Positions 14,788 to 25,629 of a DNA stretch of 43,560 nucleotides are shown here, piece by piece. Positions within the stretch are counted from its first letter, which is position 1; each line of letters begins with the position of its first letter. The DNA is from Propionibacteriaceae bacterium. Lineage in GTDB: Bacteria > Actinomycetota > Actinomycetes > Propionibacteriales > Propionibacteriaceae. The stretch spans positions 1 through 43,560 of the forward strand of contig JAISCA010000065.1 of NCBI GenBank assembly GCA_031265875.1, given 5' to 3'. The notes under the pieces were generated by a model. That model made no database searches. It worked only from the letters and a program-made list of their open reading frames with translations, and had not been told where the DNA came from. Made by a program: the position numbers and the translations under genes.

Positions 14788-15443
14788 GCGGTCTCGGGCT
14801 CTACCTCGGTCTCGGACTCCGCCGGAGCGGTCTCCTCGGCGGCCTCGGGCTCAGGAGCCTCCGGCGCAGCCTCGGTCTCGGCCTCGACCACCGCCGGCGA
14901 GGACGGGCTGGCGGCCGACTCCACCGGAGCGGTCTCCACCGCCTCGGCCTCGACCGCTTCAGCCTCGGCCACTGGCTCCGCCGGAGCGGCGGCAGCGGCC
15001 GACCGGGACTTGGCCGGGGCCGGCCGTCCGGCCGCCTTGACCCGCTGCTCGGCGGCCCGCTGCTTGCCCTGACGCGATTCCTCGACCGATTCAGTCACGA
15101 TCTCGATCACGGCCAGAGCGGCGTTGTCGCCTTTGCGGTGACCGACCTTGATGATGCGAGTGCAGCCACCGTGGCGCTCTTCCAGCTTGGGCGCGATGTT
15201 CTCGAACAGGTGATGCACCACGTTGGAGTCACGCACGACGCGCAAGACCAGACGGCGGGAGTGCAGGTCGCCCCGCTTGGCCTTGGTGATCAAACGCTCG
15301 GCCAGAGGCTGGACCCGCTTGGCCCGATGCTCGGTGGTGGTGATACGACCGTGCTCGAACAGCTGAGTGGCCAGGTTGGCGAGGATGAGCCGCTCATGGG
15401 CGGGGCTGCCGCCGAGACGCGGCCCCTTGCTGGGCTTAGGCAT
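14784..15443 (-). CDS. rplQ: 50S ribosomal protein L17 with a long C-terminal extension
   Basis: 219 residues. The first 120 or so are canonical L17 ([47 protein letters not shown]), which lines the polypeptide exit tunnel. Residues from about 125 on form a low-complexity Ala/Glu/Pro tail, first basic ([12 protein letters not shown]), then strongly acidic, almost doubling the usual length of about 120-130. Actinobacterial L17 proteins often carry such tails, though this one is large. Last ribosomal gene of the alpha operon, 27 bp after rpoA, and overlapping the downstream glycosyltransferase start. Confidence 0.97.
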   Translation of the reverse strand: MPKPSKGPRLGGSPAHERLILANLATQLFEHGRITTTEHRAKRVQPLAERLITKAKRGDLHSRRLVLRVVRDSNVVHHLFENIAPKLEERHGGCTRIIKVGHRKGDNAALAVIEIVTESVEESRQGKQRAAEQRVKAAGRPAPAKSRSAAAAAPAEPVAEAEAVEAEAVETAPVESAASPSSPAVVEAETEAAPEAPEPEAAEETAPAESETEVEPETA

Positions 15444-15470
15444 GGTGGTGGTCCTTCAAAATGGTGTTTG

Positions 15471-16493
15471 TCAGTACTGTTCGGTTTCGGTGTAGTCGGC
15501 CTCGTCCTCGGGCTCGACGCTGAAGCGGTCGAAGGCGCCGTAGGCGTCCAGACCGGGCACGGAGTCCTTCAACGACAGGCCCAGCTCGCTCAACTTGGCC
15601 TTGACCTCGTCGATCGACTTCTGTCCGAAGTTACGGATGTCCATCAGGTCCTGCTCGGAACGGGCCACCAGCTCTGAGACGGTGTGGATGCCCTCCCGCT
15701 TGAGACAGTTGTAGCTCCGCACGGTCAGACGCAGGTCCTCGATCGGCAGGGCCAGGTCGGCCGCCAATTGCTCGTCCACCGGCGAGGGGCCGATCTCGAT
15801 GCCCTCGGCCTCGAAATTGAGCTCACGGGCCAGCGAGAACAGCTCCACCAGGGTGCGACCGGCCGACGCCACGGCGTCACGGGGCAGGATCGAGGACTTG
15901 GTCTCGACGTCCAGGATGAGACGGTCGAAGTCGGTCCGCTGCTCGACTCGGGTGGCCTCAACCTTATAGGTCACGCGCAGCACCGGCGAGTAGATCGAAT
16001 CGACCGGGATACGGCCGATCTCAGCGTCCGGGTTCTTGTTCTGGACCGCCGAGACGTAGCCCCGGCCGCGCTCGACCACGAACTCGATGTCGAGGCTGCC
16101 CTCGTCGTTCAAGGTGGCGATGGTCAGATCGGGGTTGTAGATCGTGACCCCGGCCGGCGGGGCGATGTCGGCCGCCGTGACGGCGCCGGCCCCGGCCTTG
16201 CGCAGGTACATCGTGACCGGCTCGTCCTCGTCCGAGCTCAGCACCAGGGTCTTGATGTTGAGGATCAACTCGGTCACGTCCTCGACCACCCCGGGCAGGG
16301 TGGAGAACTCGTGCGAGGCCCCCTGGACCTTGATGCTGGTGACGGCCGCGCCCGGGATCGAGCTGAGCAGGGTGCGCCGCAGCGAGTTGCCCAGGGTGTA
16401 GCCGAAACCCGGCTCCAGGGGCTCGATGACGAAACGCGAGCGATAGTCGTTGACGACCTCTTCGGACAAGAGTGGGCGTTGAGCGATAAGCAT
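15471..16493 (-). CDS. rpoA: DNA-directed RNA polymerase subunit alpha
   Basis: 340 residues from the ATG at 16493 (MLIAQRPLL, the usual actinobacterial start) with AAAGGA upstream; the GTG at 16508 would include that ribosome site. The N-terminal assembly domain ([20 protein letters not shown]) dimerises and nucleates beta/beta-prime. The C-terminal domain (about 245-310; [34 protein letters not shown]) contacts UP elements and activators. A short acidic tail closes the protein. Sits between rpsD and rplQ as in other bacteria. Confidence 0.98.
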   Translation of the reverse strand: MLIAQRPLLSEEVVNDYRSRFVIEPLEPGFGYTLGNSLRRTLLSSIPGAAVTSIKVQGASHEFSTLPGVVEDVTELILNIKTLVLSSDEDEPVTMYLRKAGAGAVTAADIAPPAGVTIYNPDLTIATLNDEGSLDIEFVVERGRGYVSAVQNKNPDAEIGRIPVDSIYSPVLRVTYKVEATRVEQRTDFDRLILDVETKSSILPRDAVASAGRTLVELFSLARELNFEAEGIEIGPSPVDEQLAADLALPIEDLRLTVRSYNCLKREGIHTVSELVARSEQDLMDIRNFGQKSIDEVKAKLSELGLSLKDSVPGLDAYGAFDRFSVEPEDEADYTETEQY

Positions 16494-16589
16494 GGGATTC
16501 CTTTCCACCGACCGCTATATGACGGTGAGTTGGGTTTGACGTTGCGTCGACTGACCTGGGCCAGGGCCGGAGCGACCGGCCCGGACCGG

Positions 16590-17195
16590 TCAGCGGGAAT
16601 AGAGTTCGACGATGAGCTGCTCTTGCAGGTCGATCACGATCTGATCGCGGACCGGCAGCTGGTGCACCAGGATTCGCATCGGCTTGAGCCGGGCGTCCAA
16701 CCAAGCCGGCACATTCCGATCGTCGTGCGTCTCCCGCGCGATGACGAAGGGGTGCAGGTCGACCGACTTGGGCTTGACCTCGATGATGTCGTGCGGGGTG
16801 ACCCGGAAGCTGGGGATGTTGACCTTGTGGCCGTTCACCGTCAGGTGGCCGTGCGAGACCAACTGGCGGGCCTGGCGCCGGGTGTTGGCGAAGCCAGCCC
16901 GGTAAACCACGTTGTCCAAGCGCGACTCCAAGATCTGGAGCAGGATGTCGCCGGTCTTGGCGTTCGAGCGGGTGGCTTCCTCGTAGTAGCGCCGGAATTG
17001 CTTCTCCAGCACGCCGTAGGCGTAACGCGCCTTCTGCTTCTCTTTCAGCTGCTGGGAATATTCGGAGTCCTTGGTCCGGCCCCGCCCGTGCATGCCGGGC
17101 GGATAGGGGCGACGTTCGAACGCCTTGTCGTTGCCTACCAGATCGGTCCCCAGGCGACGGGACTTCCGGGTCAGTGGGCCAGTGTAACGGGCCAT
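16590..17195 (-). CDS. rpsD: 30S ribosomal protein S4
   Basis: 201 residues. Starts MARYTGPLTRKSRRLG; the S4 RNA-binding domain (about 90-155) includes RLDNVVYRAGFANTRRQAR and VSHGHLTVNG. It has no cysteines, so it is the zinc-independent type. S4 is a primary 16S rRNA binder and in many bacteria represses its own operon; no leader structure was identified here. Placed between rpsK and rpoA, the standard alpha-operon order, 96 bp upstream of rpoA. Confidence 0.97.
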   Translation of the reverse strand: MARYTGPLTRKSRRLGTDLVGNDKAFERRPYPPGMHGRGRTKDSEYSQQLKEKQKARYAYGVLEKQFRRYYEEATRSNAKTGDILLQILESRLDNVVYRAGFANTRRQARQLVSHGHLTVNGHKVNIPSFRVTPHDIIEVKPKSVDLHPFVIARETHDDRNVPAWLDARLKPMRILVHQLPVRDQIVIDLQEQLIVELYSR

Positions 17196-17224
17196 TTGTT
17201 CAGTCCTTCTCTGTTGCTCGGGGT

Positions 17225-17632
17225 CTAGACGCGACGGCGCTTGGGCGGACGGCAGCCATTGTGGGGCACCGGCGTGACCTCAGACAGCACGCCGATCTCG
17301 AGGCCGACGGCGCCGAGCGAACGGATGGCCGTCTCCCGGCCCGAGCCCGGGCCCTTGACGAAGACGTCGACTCGCTTCATGCCGTGCTCCATGGCCCGGC
17401 GCCCGGCCGCCTCGGCCGCCATCTGGGCGGCGTAGGGGGTGGACTTGCGGGAGCCCTTGAAGCCGACCGTGCCGGCCGAGGCCCAGGCGATGACGGCGCC
17501 GGCCGGGTCGGTGATCGAGATGATGGTGTTGTTGAAGGTGCTCTTGATGTGAGCCTGGCCGACAACGATGTTCTTCTTTTCCTTGCGCCGCACCTTGGTC
17601 TTGGCGCTCGCCTTGCGGCCTGCAGTAGCCAT
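17225..17632 (-). CDS. rpsK: 30S ribosomal protein S11
   Basis: 135 residues, full length. Contains [16 protein letters not shown], the conserved [17 protein letters not shown] segment and the basic C-terminal [18 protein letters not shown]11 forms part of the 30S platform and contacts the 3' region of 16S rRNA. It begins 37 bp after rpsM and ends 29 bp before rpsD, consistent with one transcript. Standard length and composition, nothing unusual seen. Confidence 0.97.
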   Translation of the reverse strand: MATAGRKASAKTKVRRKEKKNIVVGQAHIKSTFNNTIISITDPAGAVIAWASAGTVGFKGSRKSTPYAAQMAAEAAGRRAMEHGMKRVDVFVKGPGSGRETAIRSLGAVGLEIGVLSEVTPVPHNGCRPPKRRRV

Positions 17633-17669
17633 AGGGTTTGTTCTCTCCAGTTCTCAGTGGTGGGGCAGC

Positions 17670-18044
17670 TCAGCGAGCCTTACGCTTACCGGCCACTGCC
17701 TTACGCTTGCCCTTACGGGTGCGGGCGTTGGTCCGGGTGCGCTGACCCCGGACCGGCAGGCCGAGACGATGACGGCGACCTTGATAGTTGCCGATCTCGA
17801 TCTTGCGACGGATGTCGGCCGCGATGGTGCGGCGCAGATCGCCTTCGATCTCGTAATTGGCTTCGATGTGGTCGCGCAGGGCGACGAGCTGCTCGTCAGT
17901 CAGTTGGTGGACTCGGATGTCACCACTGATGCCGGTGGCTTTGAGGGTTTGGGCGGCGCGGGTGCGGCCGATGCCGAAGATGTAAGTGAGGGCGACCTCG
18001 AGGCGCTTGTCGCGCGGCAGGTCGACACCGATGAGGCGTGCCAT
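17670..18044 (-). CDS. rpsM: 30S ribosomal protein S13
   Basis: 124 residues. The N-terminal helix-turn region ([24 protein letters not shown]) and the [18 protein letters not shown] block are diagnostic, followed by a Lys/Arg tail. S13 sits in the 30S head and contacts P-site tRNA and bridge B1. It is separated from rpmJ by about 305 bp, unusually wide for this operon, so a promoter may lie immediately upstream. Confidence 0.97.
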   Translation of the reverse strand: MARLIGVDLPRDKRLEVALTYIFGIGRTRAAQTLKATGISGDIRVHQLTDEQLVALRDHIEANYEIEGDLRRTIAADIRRKIEIGNYQGRRHRLGLPVRGQRTRTNARTRKGKRKAVAGKRKAR

Positions 18045-18349
18045 CAGGCAGGTTACCTTTCGGGTGCCGGGTCTAAGAGCTGGCCGAAGACCCGCGAAGG
18101 TGTCGGACGTGACGCGCTCCCCCGGCTGGGGGCCTCGGCCTTCGTCCGAGGGTGAGCCGATCCGGCGGACCGGAGCGACGTGCGTGCACGCTTTGGTTTG
18201 CCCTGATCCGGCTCGGCGCCGGAACGGCCTGACGGCCGGGGCGGGCGGGGCCAGGGACTGGCTCTGCCCTCCCGCCGATCGGATCGACGGGTGTTCCGCA
18301 CTGGAACTATTCAGTTATGAGACCCGACGCCGGGCCCAGTCGGGGCTGA
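18045..18349. other. intergenic region rpmJ-rpsM
   Basis: 305 bp without a gene. A short inverted repeat, ACTG...CAGT around GAACTATT, lies near 18300-18315 in an AT-richer stretch on the promoter side for rpsM. I see no clear -10/-35 pair, so an internal alpha-operon promoter is a guess. Frames across the region have no family signature. Confidence 0.35.
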
Positions 18350-18463
18350 TCAGCCCTGACGCTGCTTGTGGCGTGGGTTGTCGCAGATCACCATGACGCG
18401 ACCGTGCCGGCGGATGACCTTGCACTTGTCACAGATCCGCTTCACGCTCGGCTGAACCTTCAT
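18350..18463 (-). CDS. rpmJ: 50S ribosomal protein L36, zinc-binding type
   Basis: 37 residues, [20 protein letters not shown] onward. The zinc ligands C11, C14, C27 and H32 (CDKC and CDNPRH) are present, so this is the C+ form. Many actinobacteria carry a second, zinc-free L36 elsewhere, expressed in zinc starvation. It lies between infA and rpsM, its normal place. The frame closes with TGA at 18350-18352. Confidence 0.96.
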   Translation of the reverse strand: MKVQPSVKRICDKCKVIRRHGRVMVICDNPRHKQRQG

Positions 18464-18524
18464 GGCCTGCTTCCTGTCTGGTCGTGGGGCGAGCCCCACT
18501 GTTGGCTTCCTCGATTGGGACGGT

Positions 18525-18746
18525 CTACTTGTGACGGTAGACGATACGACCCCGTGTCAGGTCATAGGCGGAGAGTTCGACCACCACCCGGTCCTGAGGC
18601 AGGATGCGGATGTAATGCTGCCGCATCTTGCCGGAGATGGTGGCGAGGACTCTGTGACCGTTGGCCAACTCGACTCTGAACATCGCGTTGGGCAAAGCCT
18701 CGACCACAGTTCCCTCGAGCTCGAGAGCACCTTCTTTCTTCCCCAT
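18525..18746 (-). CDS. infA: translation initiation factor IF-1
   Basis: 73 residues, the standard length, forming a single S1/OB fold. Conserved blocks: [36 protein letters not shown], and PYDLTRGRI-like [15 protein letters not shown]-1 occupies the A site of the 30S subunit during initiation. It starts the alpha-operon segment after the interruption by ispH and the glycerol genes, so it must have its own promoter in 18747-18913 or depend on transcription from ispH. Confidence 0.97.
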   Translation of the reverse strand: MGKKEGALELEGTVVEALPNAMFRVELANGHRVLATISGKMRQHYIRILPQDRVVVELSAYDLTRGRIVYRHK

Positions 18747-18913
18747 GACCTCTCAATCGCTTAGCGTGACACGCTGACGAGTAACTATCCGTGGACACGC
18801 ATAGCCGAGCGATCATACTACGCCTTGGGACCAAGGCGCCCAAATCCGTCCGGCCCCGACCGCTGGCCGACCGGCCAGTCCCCGCCGGACCGACCAGGCC
18901 AGATCTATCCGGG

Positions 18914-19888
18914 TCAGCTCTGCGGGCGGCCGGCCGCCCGCAGGTCGCGGCGCAGATCGGGCGGCAAGGCGAAGGTCAGGGTCTCCTCGACCAAGGCCTC
19001 GGTCACCAAGTGGTCGAAGCCACGCCGCCGCAGCCAGTCCACCACCTGATGGACCAGATGGTCCGGCACCGAGGCTCCGGAGGTGACCCCGACGGTGTCG
19101 ACCTGCCGCAGCCAGGCCTCCTCGATGTCGTCGGCTTGGTCGACCCGCTCGGCCCTAGCGGCGCCGGCCTGGCGGGCCACCTCGACCAGGCGGACCGAGT
19201 TGGAGGAGTTGCGCGAGCCGACCACGATCACCAGGTCGCACTGGGGGGCGATCCGTTTGACCGCCTGTTGGCGGTTCTGGGTGGCGTAGCAGATGTCGTC
19301 GCTGGGCGGGTCGACCAGAGCAGGGAAACGTTGGCGCAGCCGGGTCACGGTCTGTCGCGTCTCGTCCAGGCTGAGGGTGGTCTGGGACAGCCAGGCCACC
19401 CGCTCGGGGTCGGGCACGACCACCGTGTCGACGTCCTGGGGCCGCTCCACCAATTGGATGGCGGCCGGGGCCTCTCCCTGGGTCCCCTCCACCTCCTCAT
19501 GGCCGGCGTGGCCGATCAGCAGGATGCTGAGGCCGGCCTGGGCCAGCCGGGCCGCCTCATGGTGGACCTTGGTGACCAAGGGGCAGGTGGCGTCGATGGT
19601 CTTCAAATGACGGGCGGCGGCCTCGGCCCGGACCGCCGGCGAGACGCCGTGGGCCGAGAAGACGACCGTGGCCTGGGCCGGGACCTGGGCCAGATCCTCC
19701 ACGAAGACGGCCCCTTGACGGCGCAGGTTGGCCACGACGTGCTGATTGTGGACGATCTCCTTACGCACGTAGACCGGCGGCCCGTACAGGGCCAAGGCCC
19801 GCTCGACCGTGACGACGGCCCGGTCCACCCCGGCGCAGTAGCCCCTGGGAGCGGCCAGGATGACGCGCTTGGGGCCGGTTTCAGTCAC
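18914..19888 (-). CDS. ispH: 4-hydroxy-3-methylbut-2-enyl diphosphate reductase
   Basis: 324 residues from a GTG at 19888. Last step of the MEP pathway: reduces HMBPP to IPP and DMAPP. The three iron-sulfur cysteines are visible: C18 in APRGYCAGV, one in [12 protein letters not shown] and one in [10 protein letters not shown]. Other conserved blocks: [26 protein letters not shown] and [10 protein letters not shown]. Full-length, no anomaly. Not normally inside the spc-alpha cluster; here it stands between glpK and infA on the same strand, 167 bp before infA. Confidence 0.96.
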   Translation of the reverse strand: MTETGPKRVILAAPRGYCAGVDRAVVTVERALALYGPPVYVRKEIVHNQHVVANLRRQGAVFVEDLAQVPAQATVVFSAHGVSPAVRAEAAARHLKTIDATCPLVTKVHHEAARLAQAGLSILLIGHAGHEEVEGTQGEAPAAIQLVERPQDVDTVVVPDPERVAWLSQTTLSLDETRQTVTRLRQRFPALVDPPSDDICYATQNRQQAVKRIAPQCDLVIVVGSRNSSNSVRLVEVARQAGAARAERVDQADDIEEAWLRQVDTVGVTSGASVPDHLVHQVVDWLRRRGFDHLVTEALVEETLTFALPPDLRRDLRAAGRPQS

Positions 19889-19992
19889 GGGGCCACTTTA
19901 CCCAGCCCCGGCCAGCGGGCCGTCTGAGCGGCTGAGAGCGTTCGGCTCCGGCCGATCCAGCCCGGCCGGGTCGGCCGACGCCAGACGACGAG

Positions 19993-20036
19993 AAACGATC
20001 ACCGCCGGCTCTTTGGGAAGCCGGCGGTGATCGTTT
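19993..20036 (-). terminator. strong terminator after glpK
   Basis: ACGATCACCGCCGGCT (19995-20010) and AGCCGGCGGTGATCGT (20019-20034) are perfect 16-bp arms with an 8-nt loop, extended by A-T pairs on both sides. It lies about 35 bp past the glpK stop. T-rich sequence flanks both ends, so it can work in either direction. It isolates the glycerol genes from ispH. Confidence 0.85.
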
Positions 20037-20071
20037 TCTCTATTCCCTAGAAAGGAGTGTTAAGGAGCGTA

Positions 20072-21586
<1,515 letters not shown>

Positions 21587-21677
21587 TTGCTGATTCCTCC
21601 ACATCGTTGGGGTTGAGGGTTGTAGGGCTCCCCTACGGGAATGGCCCCAGGTTACAGCGGTGTACCAGTGATTGGAA

Positions 21678-21719
21678 CCGTGACGCCGCGGCCACCGCTG
21701 CGCGACCGCGACGTCACGG
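21678..21719 (-). other. intercistronic stem-loop between glpF and glpK
   Basis: CCGTGACG-C-CGCGG (21678-21691) pairs with CCGCG-A-CGTCACGG (21706-21719), one mismatch, 14-nt loop, starting 6 bp after the glpF stop. There is no T-run. Like the hairpin after the RLP gene, it probably adjusts relative expression of the two cistrons or stabilises the upstream mRNA. Confidence 0.5.
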
Positions 21720-21725
21720 CTTCGG

Positions 21726-22526
21726 TCAAGGCAGCAACACGCCCGAGGCGAAGCCGGCCGCCAGGCCGCCGATGATCGGGCCGACCACCGGCACCCAGGC
21801 GTAAGCCCAGTCCGAGCCGCCCTTGTTCGGCGCCGGCATGATGGCGTGCCAGAGGCGCGGCGCCAGGTCGCGGGCGGGGTTGATGGCGTAACCGGTCGGC
21901 CCGCCCAGAGAGGCGCCGATGCCGACGATCAAGAGGGCCACGCCCAAAGCGCCCAGCCAGCCCAAGCCGCCCGGGGTGCTAGTGGCCGAGTCGCCCCAGT
22001 GGCCGGCCGCCAAGACGATGAAGACCAGGACGAAGGCGCCCAAAGCCTCAGTCACGACGTTCCAGCCGTAGCTCCGGATGGCCGGGCCGGTGGCGAAGAC
22101 GCCGAGCTTGGCGCCGTCGGGCTGTTCGATGTCGAACTGCTTCTTGTAGGTCAGCCAGGCCAGGGCCGCGCCGATGAAGGCGCCCAGCAGTTGGGCGCCG
22201 ATGTAGACGCCGATGCTGGCGGCGTTGATGGCGATGCCGGGTACGAACTCTGGGTTCTCAGTCCCGGCTTTGGAGGCCACCACACCGAGTGTGACGGCCG
22301 GGTTGAGGTGACCGCCGGACTTGTAGGAGGCCAGGACGCCGGCGAAGACGGCCAAGCCCCAGCCGAAGTTGACGACGAGCCAACCGGCGTCTTTGGCCTT
22401 GCTGCCGTTCAAGGAGACGGCGCAGCAGACGCCGGCGCCGAGGAGCAGCAGGATGGCGGTGCCGACCGTCTCAGACAAAAATATCGTTGCCAGAGTGATG
22501 TCGACCGGCGGTGGGTCTATGAGCAT
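21726..22526 (-). CDS. glpF: glycerol uptake facilitator (aquaglyceroporin)
   Basis: 266 residues, MIP family. Six predicted membrane helices and the two NPA half-helices: GGHLNPAVT after the second helix and [13 protein letters not shown] after the fifth. The Asp after the second NPAR and the small residues nearby fit a glycerol-conducting channel rather than a water-only aquaporin. Facilitated diffusion of glycerol into the cell for trapping by GlpK. First gene of the glpF-glpK pair, divergent from the SorC regulator with a 281-bp shared control region. Confidence 0.94.
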   Translation of the reverse strand: MLIDPPPVDITLATIFLSETVGTAILLLLGAGVCCAVSLNGSKAKDAGWLVVNFGWGLAVFAGVLASYKSGGHLNPAVTLGVVASKAGTENPEFVPGIAINAASIGVYIGAQLLGAFIGAALAWLTYKKQFDIEQPDGAKLGVFATGPAIRSYGWNVVTEALGAFVLVFIVLAAGHWGDSATSTPGGLGWLGALGVALLIVGIGASLGGPTGYAINPARDLAPRLWHAIMPAPNKGGSDWAYAWVPVVGPIIGGLAAGFASGVLLP

Positions 22527-22542
22527 TGGATACTCACTCTCC

Positions 22543-22560
22543 GACGTCTATCCAGACGTC
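22543..22560. promoter_or_regulatory. inverted repeat upstream of glpF
   Basis: GACGTC (22543-22548) and GACGTC (22555-22560) are self-complementary 6-mers flanking TATCCA, so the element forms an 18-bp palindrome 17 bp upstream of the glpF start codon, overlapping the leader. Possible operator or leader hairpin; no established consensus is matched. Confidence 0.35.
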
Positions 22561-22758
22561 ATTCGATGGATGTGCCCAGGCCGGAGGGTTTCGACCTGGC
22601 AGCCAGCTCTCGTAGAGCCACGCCAAAGGTGGACGTCGAACGAGGCCGGGACCGACTCACCGTCGCGCCCGGCTGCACGCTCTGTTGCCACGCCCGCTCC
22701 TTTGTGCACCGTGATCTCCCGTGATCCCCGGCTTTATCCCCTAATCTTGCGAACCAAC

Positions 22759-22790
22759 GCACGAATGCGCTAGGAATTGGACGAACGTGC
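22759..22790. promoter_or_regulatory. candidate SorC operator: two direct repeats 20 bp apart
   Basis: GCACGAATG (22759-22767) and GGACGAACG (22779-22787) repeat in the same orientation with start-to-start spacing of 20 bp, two helical turns. The second copy extends to GGACGAACGTGC. The site lies directly before the SorC ribosome site, suggesting autoregulation and control of the divergent glpF. ACGAACGT recurs in the RLP promoter region. Inference only. Confidence 0.4.
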
Positions 22791-22807
22791 AGACGCGGGA
22801 GGTACCA

Positions 22808-23758
22808 ATGCACGCGCGCTACGAAGAGATGTACGAGGCGGCTATCCGCTATTACATCCACAACGAGACTATGGAATCGATCGCTCGCCATCTCCAGGTC
22901 TCCCGCTCGTCGGTCTCACGCCTGTTGGCGGAGGCCCGTCGCTCCGGCCTGGTGCGCATCTCGCTGGCCTCGGAGGTGGGCTCACGCTCGCCCGTGGCCA
23001 GGGCTTTGTCCGAGGCTTTCGGCGTCACCGTCCATCTGGTCTCGGTGGGCGACTCCGCCCCCATCTCGACCCGCTTGGAGCGGGTCTGCCGGCTGGCCGC
23101 CTCGCTCTTGGCCGAGTCCGTCTCGGACGGCTCCCTGATCGGCGTGGCCTGGGGCGTGACGATGGCCAACACGGTGCGCTACGTCGAACGCCGGCCGCTG
23201 CGCGACGCCTTCATCGTCCAGATGAACGGCGGCAACAACGCCCAGGACACCTCCGCCTTCTACGTCGGCACCGTCCTGCAGCCCCTGGGCGACGCCTTCG
23301 ACGCCCGCGTCATCCACTTCCCGGTGCCGGCCTTCTTCGACTACGCCGCCACCAAGCAGGCCATGTGGCGGGAGCGCTCGGTCCGGGCCGTGATCGACTA
23401 CCAGAACCGGCTCGACCTGGCCATCTTCGGCATCGGCGCCATCCACGGCCGGGTCCCCTCCCACGTCTACTCGGCCGGCTACGTCGAGCCCGAGGACATG
23501 ACCCAGGCCGCCGCCGACGGCGTGGTGGGCGACGTCTGCACCGTCTTGCTGCGTGAGGACGGCTCTTTCGCCGACATCGCCTTGAACAGCCGCGCCACCG
23601 GCTTGACCCCGGCCGACATGCAGCGCATCCCGGTCCGGATCGGCGTGGTGGCCGACCCCTCCCGGGCCTCGGCCCTGCTGGGCGCGCTGCGGGCCAAGAC
23701 CATGACCGACCTGATCTGCGACGACACCACCGCCCACGCCGTCTTGGAACGCCTCTGA
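22808..23758 (+). CDS. SorC/DeoR-family sugar-responsive transcriptional regulator
   Basis: 316 residues from the ATG at 22808 with GGGAGG 5 nt upstream; a GTG at 22787 lies within the putative operator. The N-terminal helix-turn-helix (about 8-50) reads YIHNETMESIARHLQVSRSSVSRLL. The C-terminal SorC effector domain (about 60-316) has LIGVAWGVTMANTVR, VQMNGGNN, LAIFGIGAIHG and GVVGDVC, the phosphosugar-isomerase-like fold that binds a phosphorylated effector in this family. Divergent to glpF-glpK, so glycerol-3-phosphate or a related phosphorylated sugar is the likely effector. Shared sequence motifs suggest it could also act on the RLP operon. Confidence 0.9.
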   Translation: MHARYEEMYEAAIRYYIHNETMESIARHLQVSRSSVSRLLAEARRSGLVRISLASEVGSRSPVARALSEAFGVTVHLVSVGDSAPISTRLERVCRLAASLLAESVSDGSLIGVAWGVTMANTVRYVERRPLRDAFIVQMNGGNNAQDTSAFYVGTVLQPLGDAFDARVIHFPVPAFFDYAATKQAMWRERSVRAVIDYQNRLDLAIFGIGAIHGRVPSHVYSAGYVEPEDMTQAAADGVVGDVCTVLLREDGSFADIALNSRATGLTPADMQRIPVRIGVVADPSRASALLGALRAKTMTDLICDDTTAHAVLERL

Positions 23759-23760
23759 CC

Positions 23761-23787
23761 GTCCCTTAGCTCCCTTAGCTAAGGGAC
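23761..23787 (+). terminator. stem-loop after the SorC regulator gene
   Basis: GTCCCTTAGCT (23761-23771) and AGCTAAGGGAC (23777-23787) are perfect 11-bp arms with a 5-nt loop, two bases after the regulator stop codon. map ends convergently at 23853, so it may terminate both genes. No T-run follows. Confidence 0.65.
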
Positions 23788-23852
23788 GGGACAGCCAGTC
23801 CGACCCAGCCGACCCGACTACGACGCCGGATCGGCTTCGTCGACGGACCGGC

Positions 23853-24698
23853 TCAGTCGGACAACGGGCCGAAGGGCAAGCCCAGACGGTTCAGTTCGGC
23901 CTCGCCCCCGTCCAGGGCGGTCAGCACCCAGAGACCGTGCTTGGTCACAGTCATGGTGTGCTCCCAGTGGGCGCTGCAAGAGTCGTCGGCCGTCACCACG
24001 GTCCAGCCGTCCTCCAGCACCGCCGTGCGTCGGCTGCCCAGGGTCAGCATCGGTTCGATGGCCAAGCAGAGCCCTTCGACCAGGGCCGGGCCCCGGCCTG
24101 GCCGGCCGTAATTGGGCACGTCGGGCTCCTGGTGCATGGCCGAGCCGATGCCGTGGCCGGTGTAGTCCCGCAGGAGGCCGTAACGCTCCTTCTGGGAGCG
24201 CACCGAGGCCTCGACGGCGGCTGAGATGTCGGACACCCGCCCGCCCAGCCGGGCCGCCGCCAGACCGGCCCAGAGGGCCTGCCGGGTGACCTGGTTGAGC
24301 CGGGCCACGGCCGGCGCGACCGGACCGACCTCGACCGACACGGCGGAGTCGCCGTGCCAACCGTCCAGCACGGCCCCGAAATCGATCGAGACCAGGTCGC
24401 CGGTGGCCAGGACCCGCTCCGGCGAGGGCAGGCCGTGCACCACCTCCTGGTTGATCGAGACGCAGACGACGCCCGGGAAGGGCCCCCCGGCCCAACCCGG
24501 GTCATAGCCTAGGAAGGACGAGGTGGCCTTCTCCCGGGCCAACGCCTCGACCGCCAAGTCATTCAGCTCAGCTGTCGTGAGACCCGGCTGACAAGCCGCC
24601 GCCATGGCTTCCAGAGCCCGCCCCACGACCAGGCCGGCGCGGCGCATCTGGCGCAATTGATCGACGCTCTTCAGCTCGATCCCACGGTGATCGGCCAC
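23853..24698 (-). CDS. map: methionine aminopeptidase, type I
   Basis: 281 residues from a GTG at 24698. Removes the initiator Met from nascent proteins. Metal ligands typical of MetAP: Asp in SIDFGAVLDGWHGDSAVSV (two Asp), His in TGHGIGSAMHQEP, Glu in AIEPMLTLG and Glu in HWEHTMTVT. The substrate-binding His is in VVHGLP. Type I, without the type II insert. 18 bp after adk, completing the usual secY-adk-map order; infA, which normally follows, is displaced by the glycerol genes and ispH. Confidence 0.96.
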   Translation of the reverse strand: MADHRGIELKSVDQLRQMRRAGLVVGRALEAMAAACQPGLTTAELNDLAVEALAREKATSSFLGYDPGWAGGPFPGVVCVSINQEVVHGLPSPERVLATGDLVSIDFGAVLDGWHGDSAVSVEVGPVAPAVARLNQVTRQALWAGLAAARLGGRVSDISAAVEASVRSQKERYGLLRDYTGHGIGSAMHQEPDVPNYGRPGRGPALVEGLCLAIEPMLTLGSRRTAVLEDGWTVVTADDSCSAHWEHTMTVTKHGLWVLTALDGGEAELNRLGLPFGPLSD

Positions 24699-24716
24699 GG
24701 CGATCCGTCACCGCCC

Positions 24717-25286
24717 TCAGAGTTTGGCGTCGAGGGCGGCGGCGCAGCGGGCCGTCACCTCGTCGACCGATCCGACGCCGTCGACCTCGACCAGCAGGCC
24801 TTGGCTCCGGTAACGGTCGAGCAGGGGGGCGGTCTCGGCCTGGTAGACCTCGAAACGACGCCGGATGCTGGCCTCGTTGTCGTCCGCCCGGTGCTCGATC
24901 TCGGCCCGCTTCAGCATCCGCGCCACCAGCGTCTCAGTCTCCACCAGCAGGGACAGGGCGGCTTGCAGGGGCCGGCCGGCTTGGCTCAACAACTGATCCA
25001 AGGCTTCGGCCTGGGGCACCGTGCGGGGGAAGCCGTCGAGCAGGAAGCCAGGGGCCGTGTCGGGCTCGGCCAGGCGCTCGGCCACGATCTGGACTGTGAC
25101 CTCGTCCGGCACCAGTTCGCCTTTGGCCATCAATTGGCTGACGACCAGACCGAGTTCGGTCTGGCGCTCGACGTTGGAGCGGAAGATGGCGCCGGTGGAG
25201 ATGGCCGGCACGCCATAGTGTTGGGCGATCTCGACGCCCTGGGTGCCTTTGCCGGCCCCGGGCGGGCCCATGATGAGCATACGCAT
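24717..25286 (-). CDS. adk: adenylate kinase
   Basis: 189 residues from the ATG at 25286 (AAGGAA 9 nt upstream; an in-frame extension to 25523 lacks any family signal). ATP + AMP to 2 ADP. P-loop GPPGAGKGTQ, AMP site STGAIFRSNV, FLLDGFPRT, and RADDNEASIRRR. The LID is short and has no zinc-finger cysteines, the actinobacterial short type. Separated from secY by 343 bp, so it may have its own promoter despite the conserved order. Confidence 0.96.
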   Translation of the reverse strand: MRMLIMGPPGAGKGTQGVEIAQHYGVPAISTGAIFRSNVERQTELGLVVSQLMAKGELVPDEVTVQIVAERLAEPDTAPGFLLDGFPRTVPQAEALDQLLSQAGRPLQAALSLLVETETLVARMLKRAEIEHRADDNEASIRRRFEVYQAETAPLLDRYRSQGLLVEVDGVGSVDEVTARCAAALDAKL

Positions 25287-25629
25287 GAGTCTGGATTCCT
25301 TCCCTCGGACTCCGGCTGGCCTCGGCCCAGCCGCGCGCCCCAGGTTACGCCATCGCCCAGACCACAGCTCGAGGACCGTCCCAACAGAAGAGAAAACGCC
25401 GTGACCGGTCGATCCGCCGCGAGTCGCCTTCGGCCTCCCAACCGTCGCTGCGGACCGAGCACAGCGGCCACCTGAGACCACACCCTCGATTACGAAGAGC
25501 CAGAAAACGCCGTAACCACCCACCCAGACGAAGGCCTTCCGGCGAGCGGAGAGTTAAAACCAACATTTCCGCGTGTCGATGGCCGCAAGCGCCCGTTCGG
25601 CGGCGGGGTGGGTGCGATCGAGCCGACGC
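25287..25629. other. intergenic region secY-adk with a 16-bp direct repeat
   Basis: 343 bp without a gene. AGAAAACGCCGTGACC (25391-25406) and AGAAAACGCCGTAACC (25502-25517) repeat in the same orientation with one difference, 111 bp apart. They lie on the promoter side for adk-map (minus strand), so they may be regulator sites; no -10/-35 pair is clear. Confidence 0.4.

Noticed and set aside
15684-17228. Plus-strand frame of about 514 codons across rpoA and rpsD
   Set aside because: Antisense to two certain genes; composition typical of a GC-bias shadow frame.
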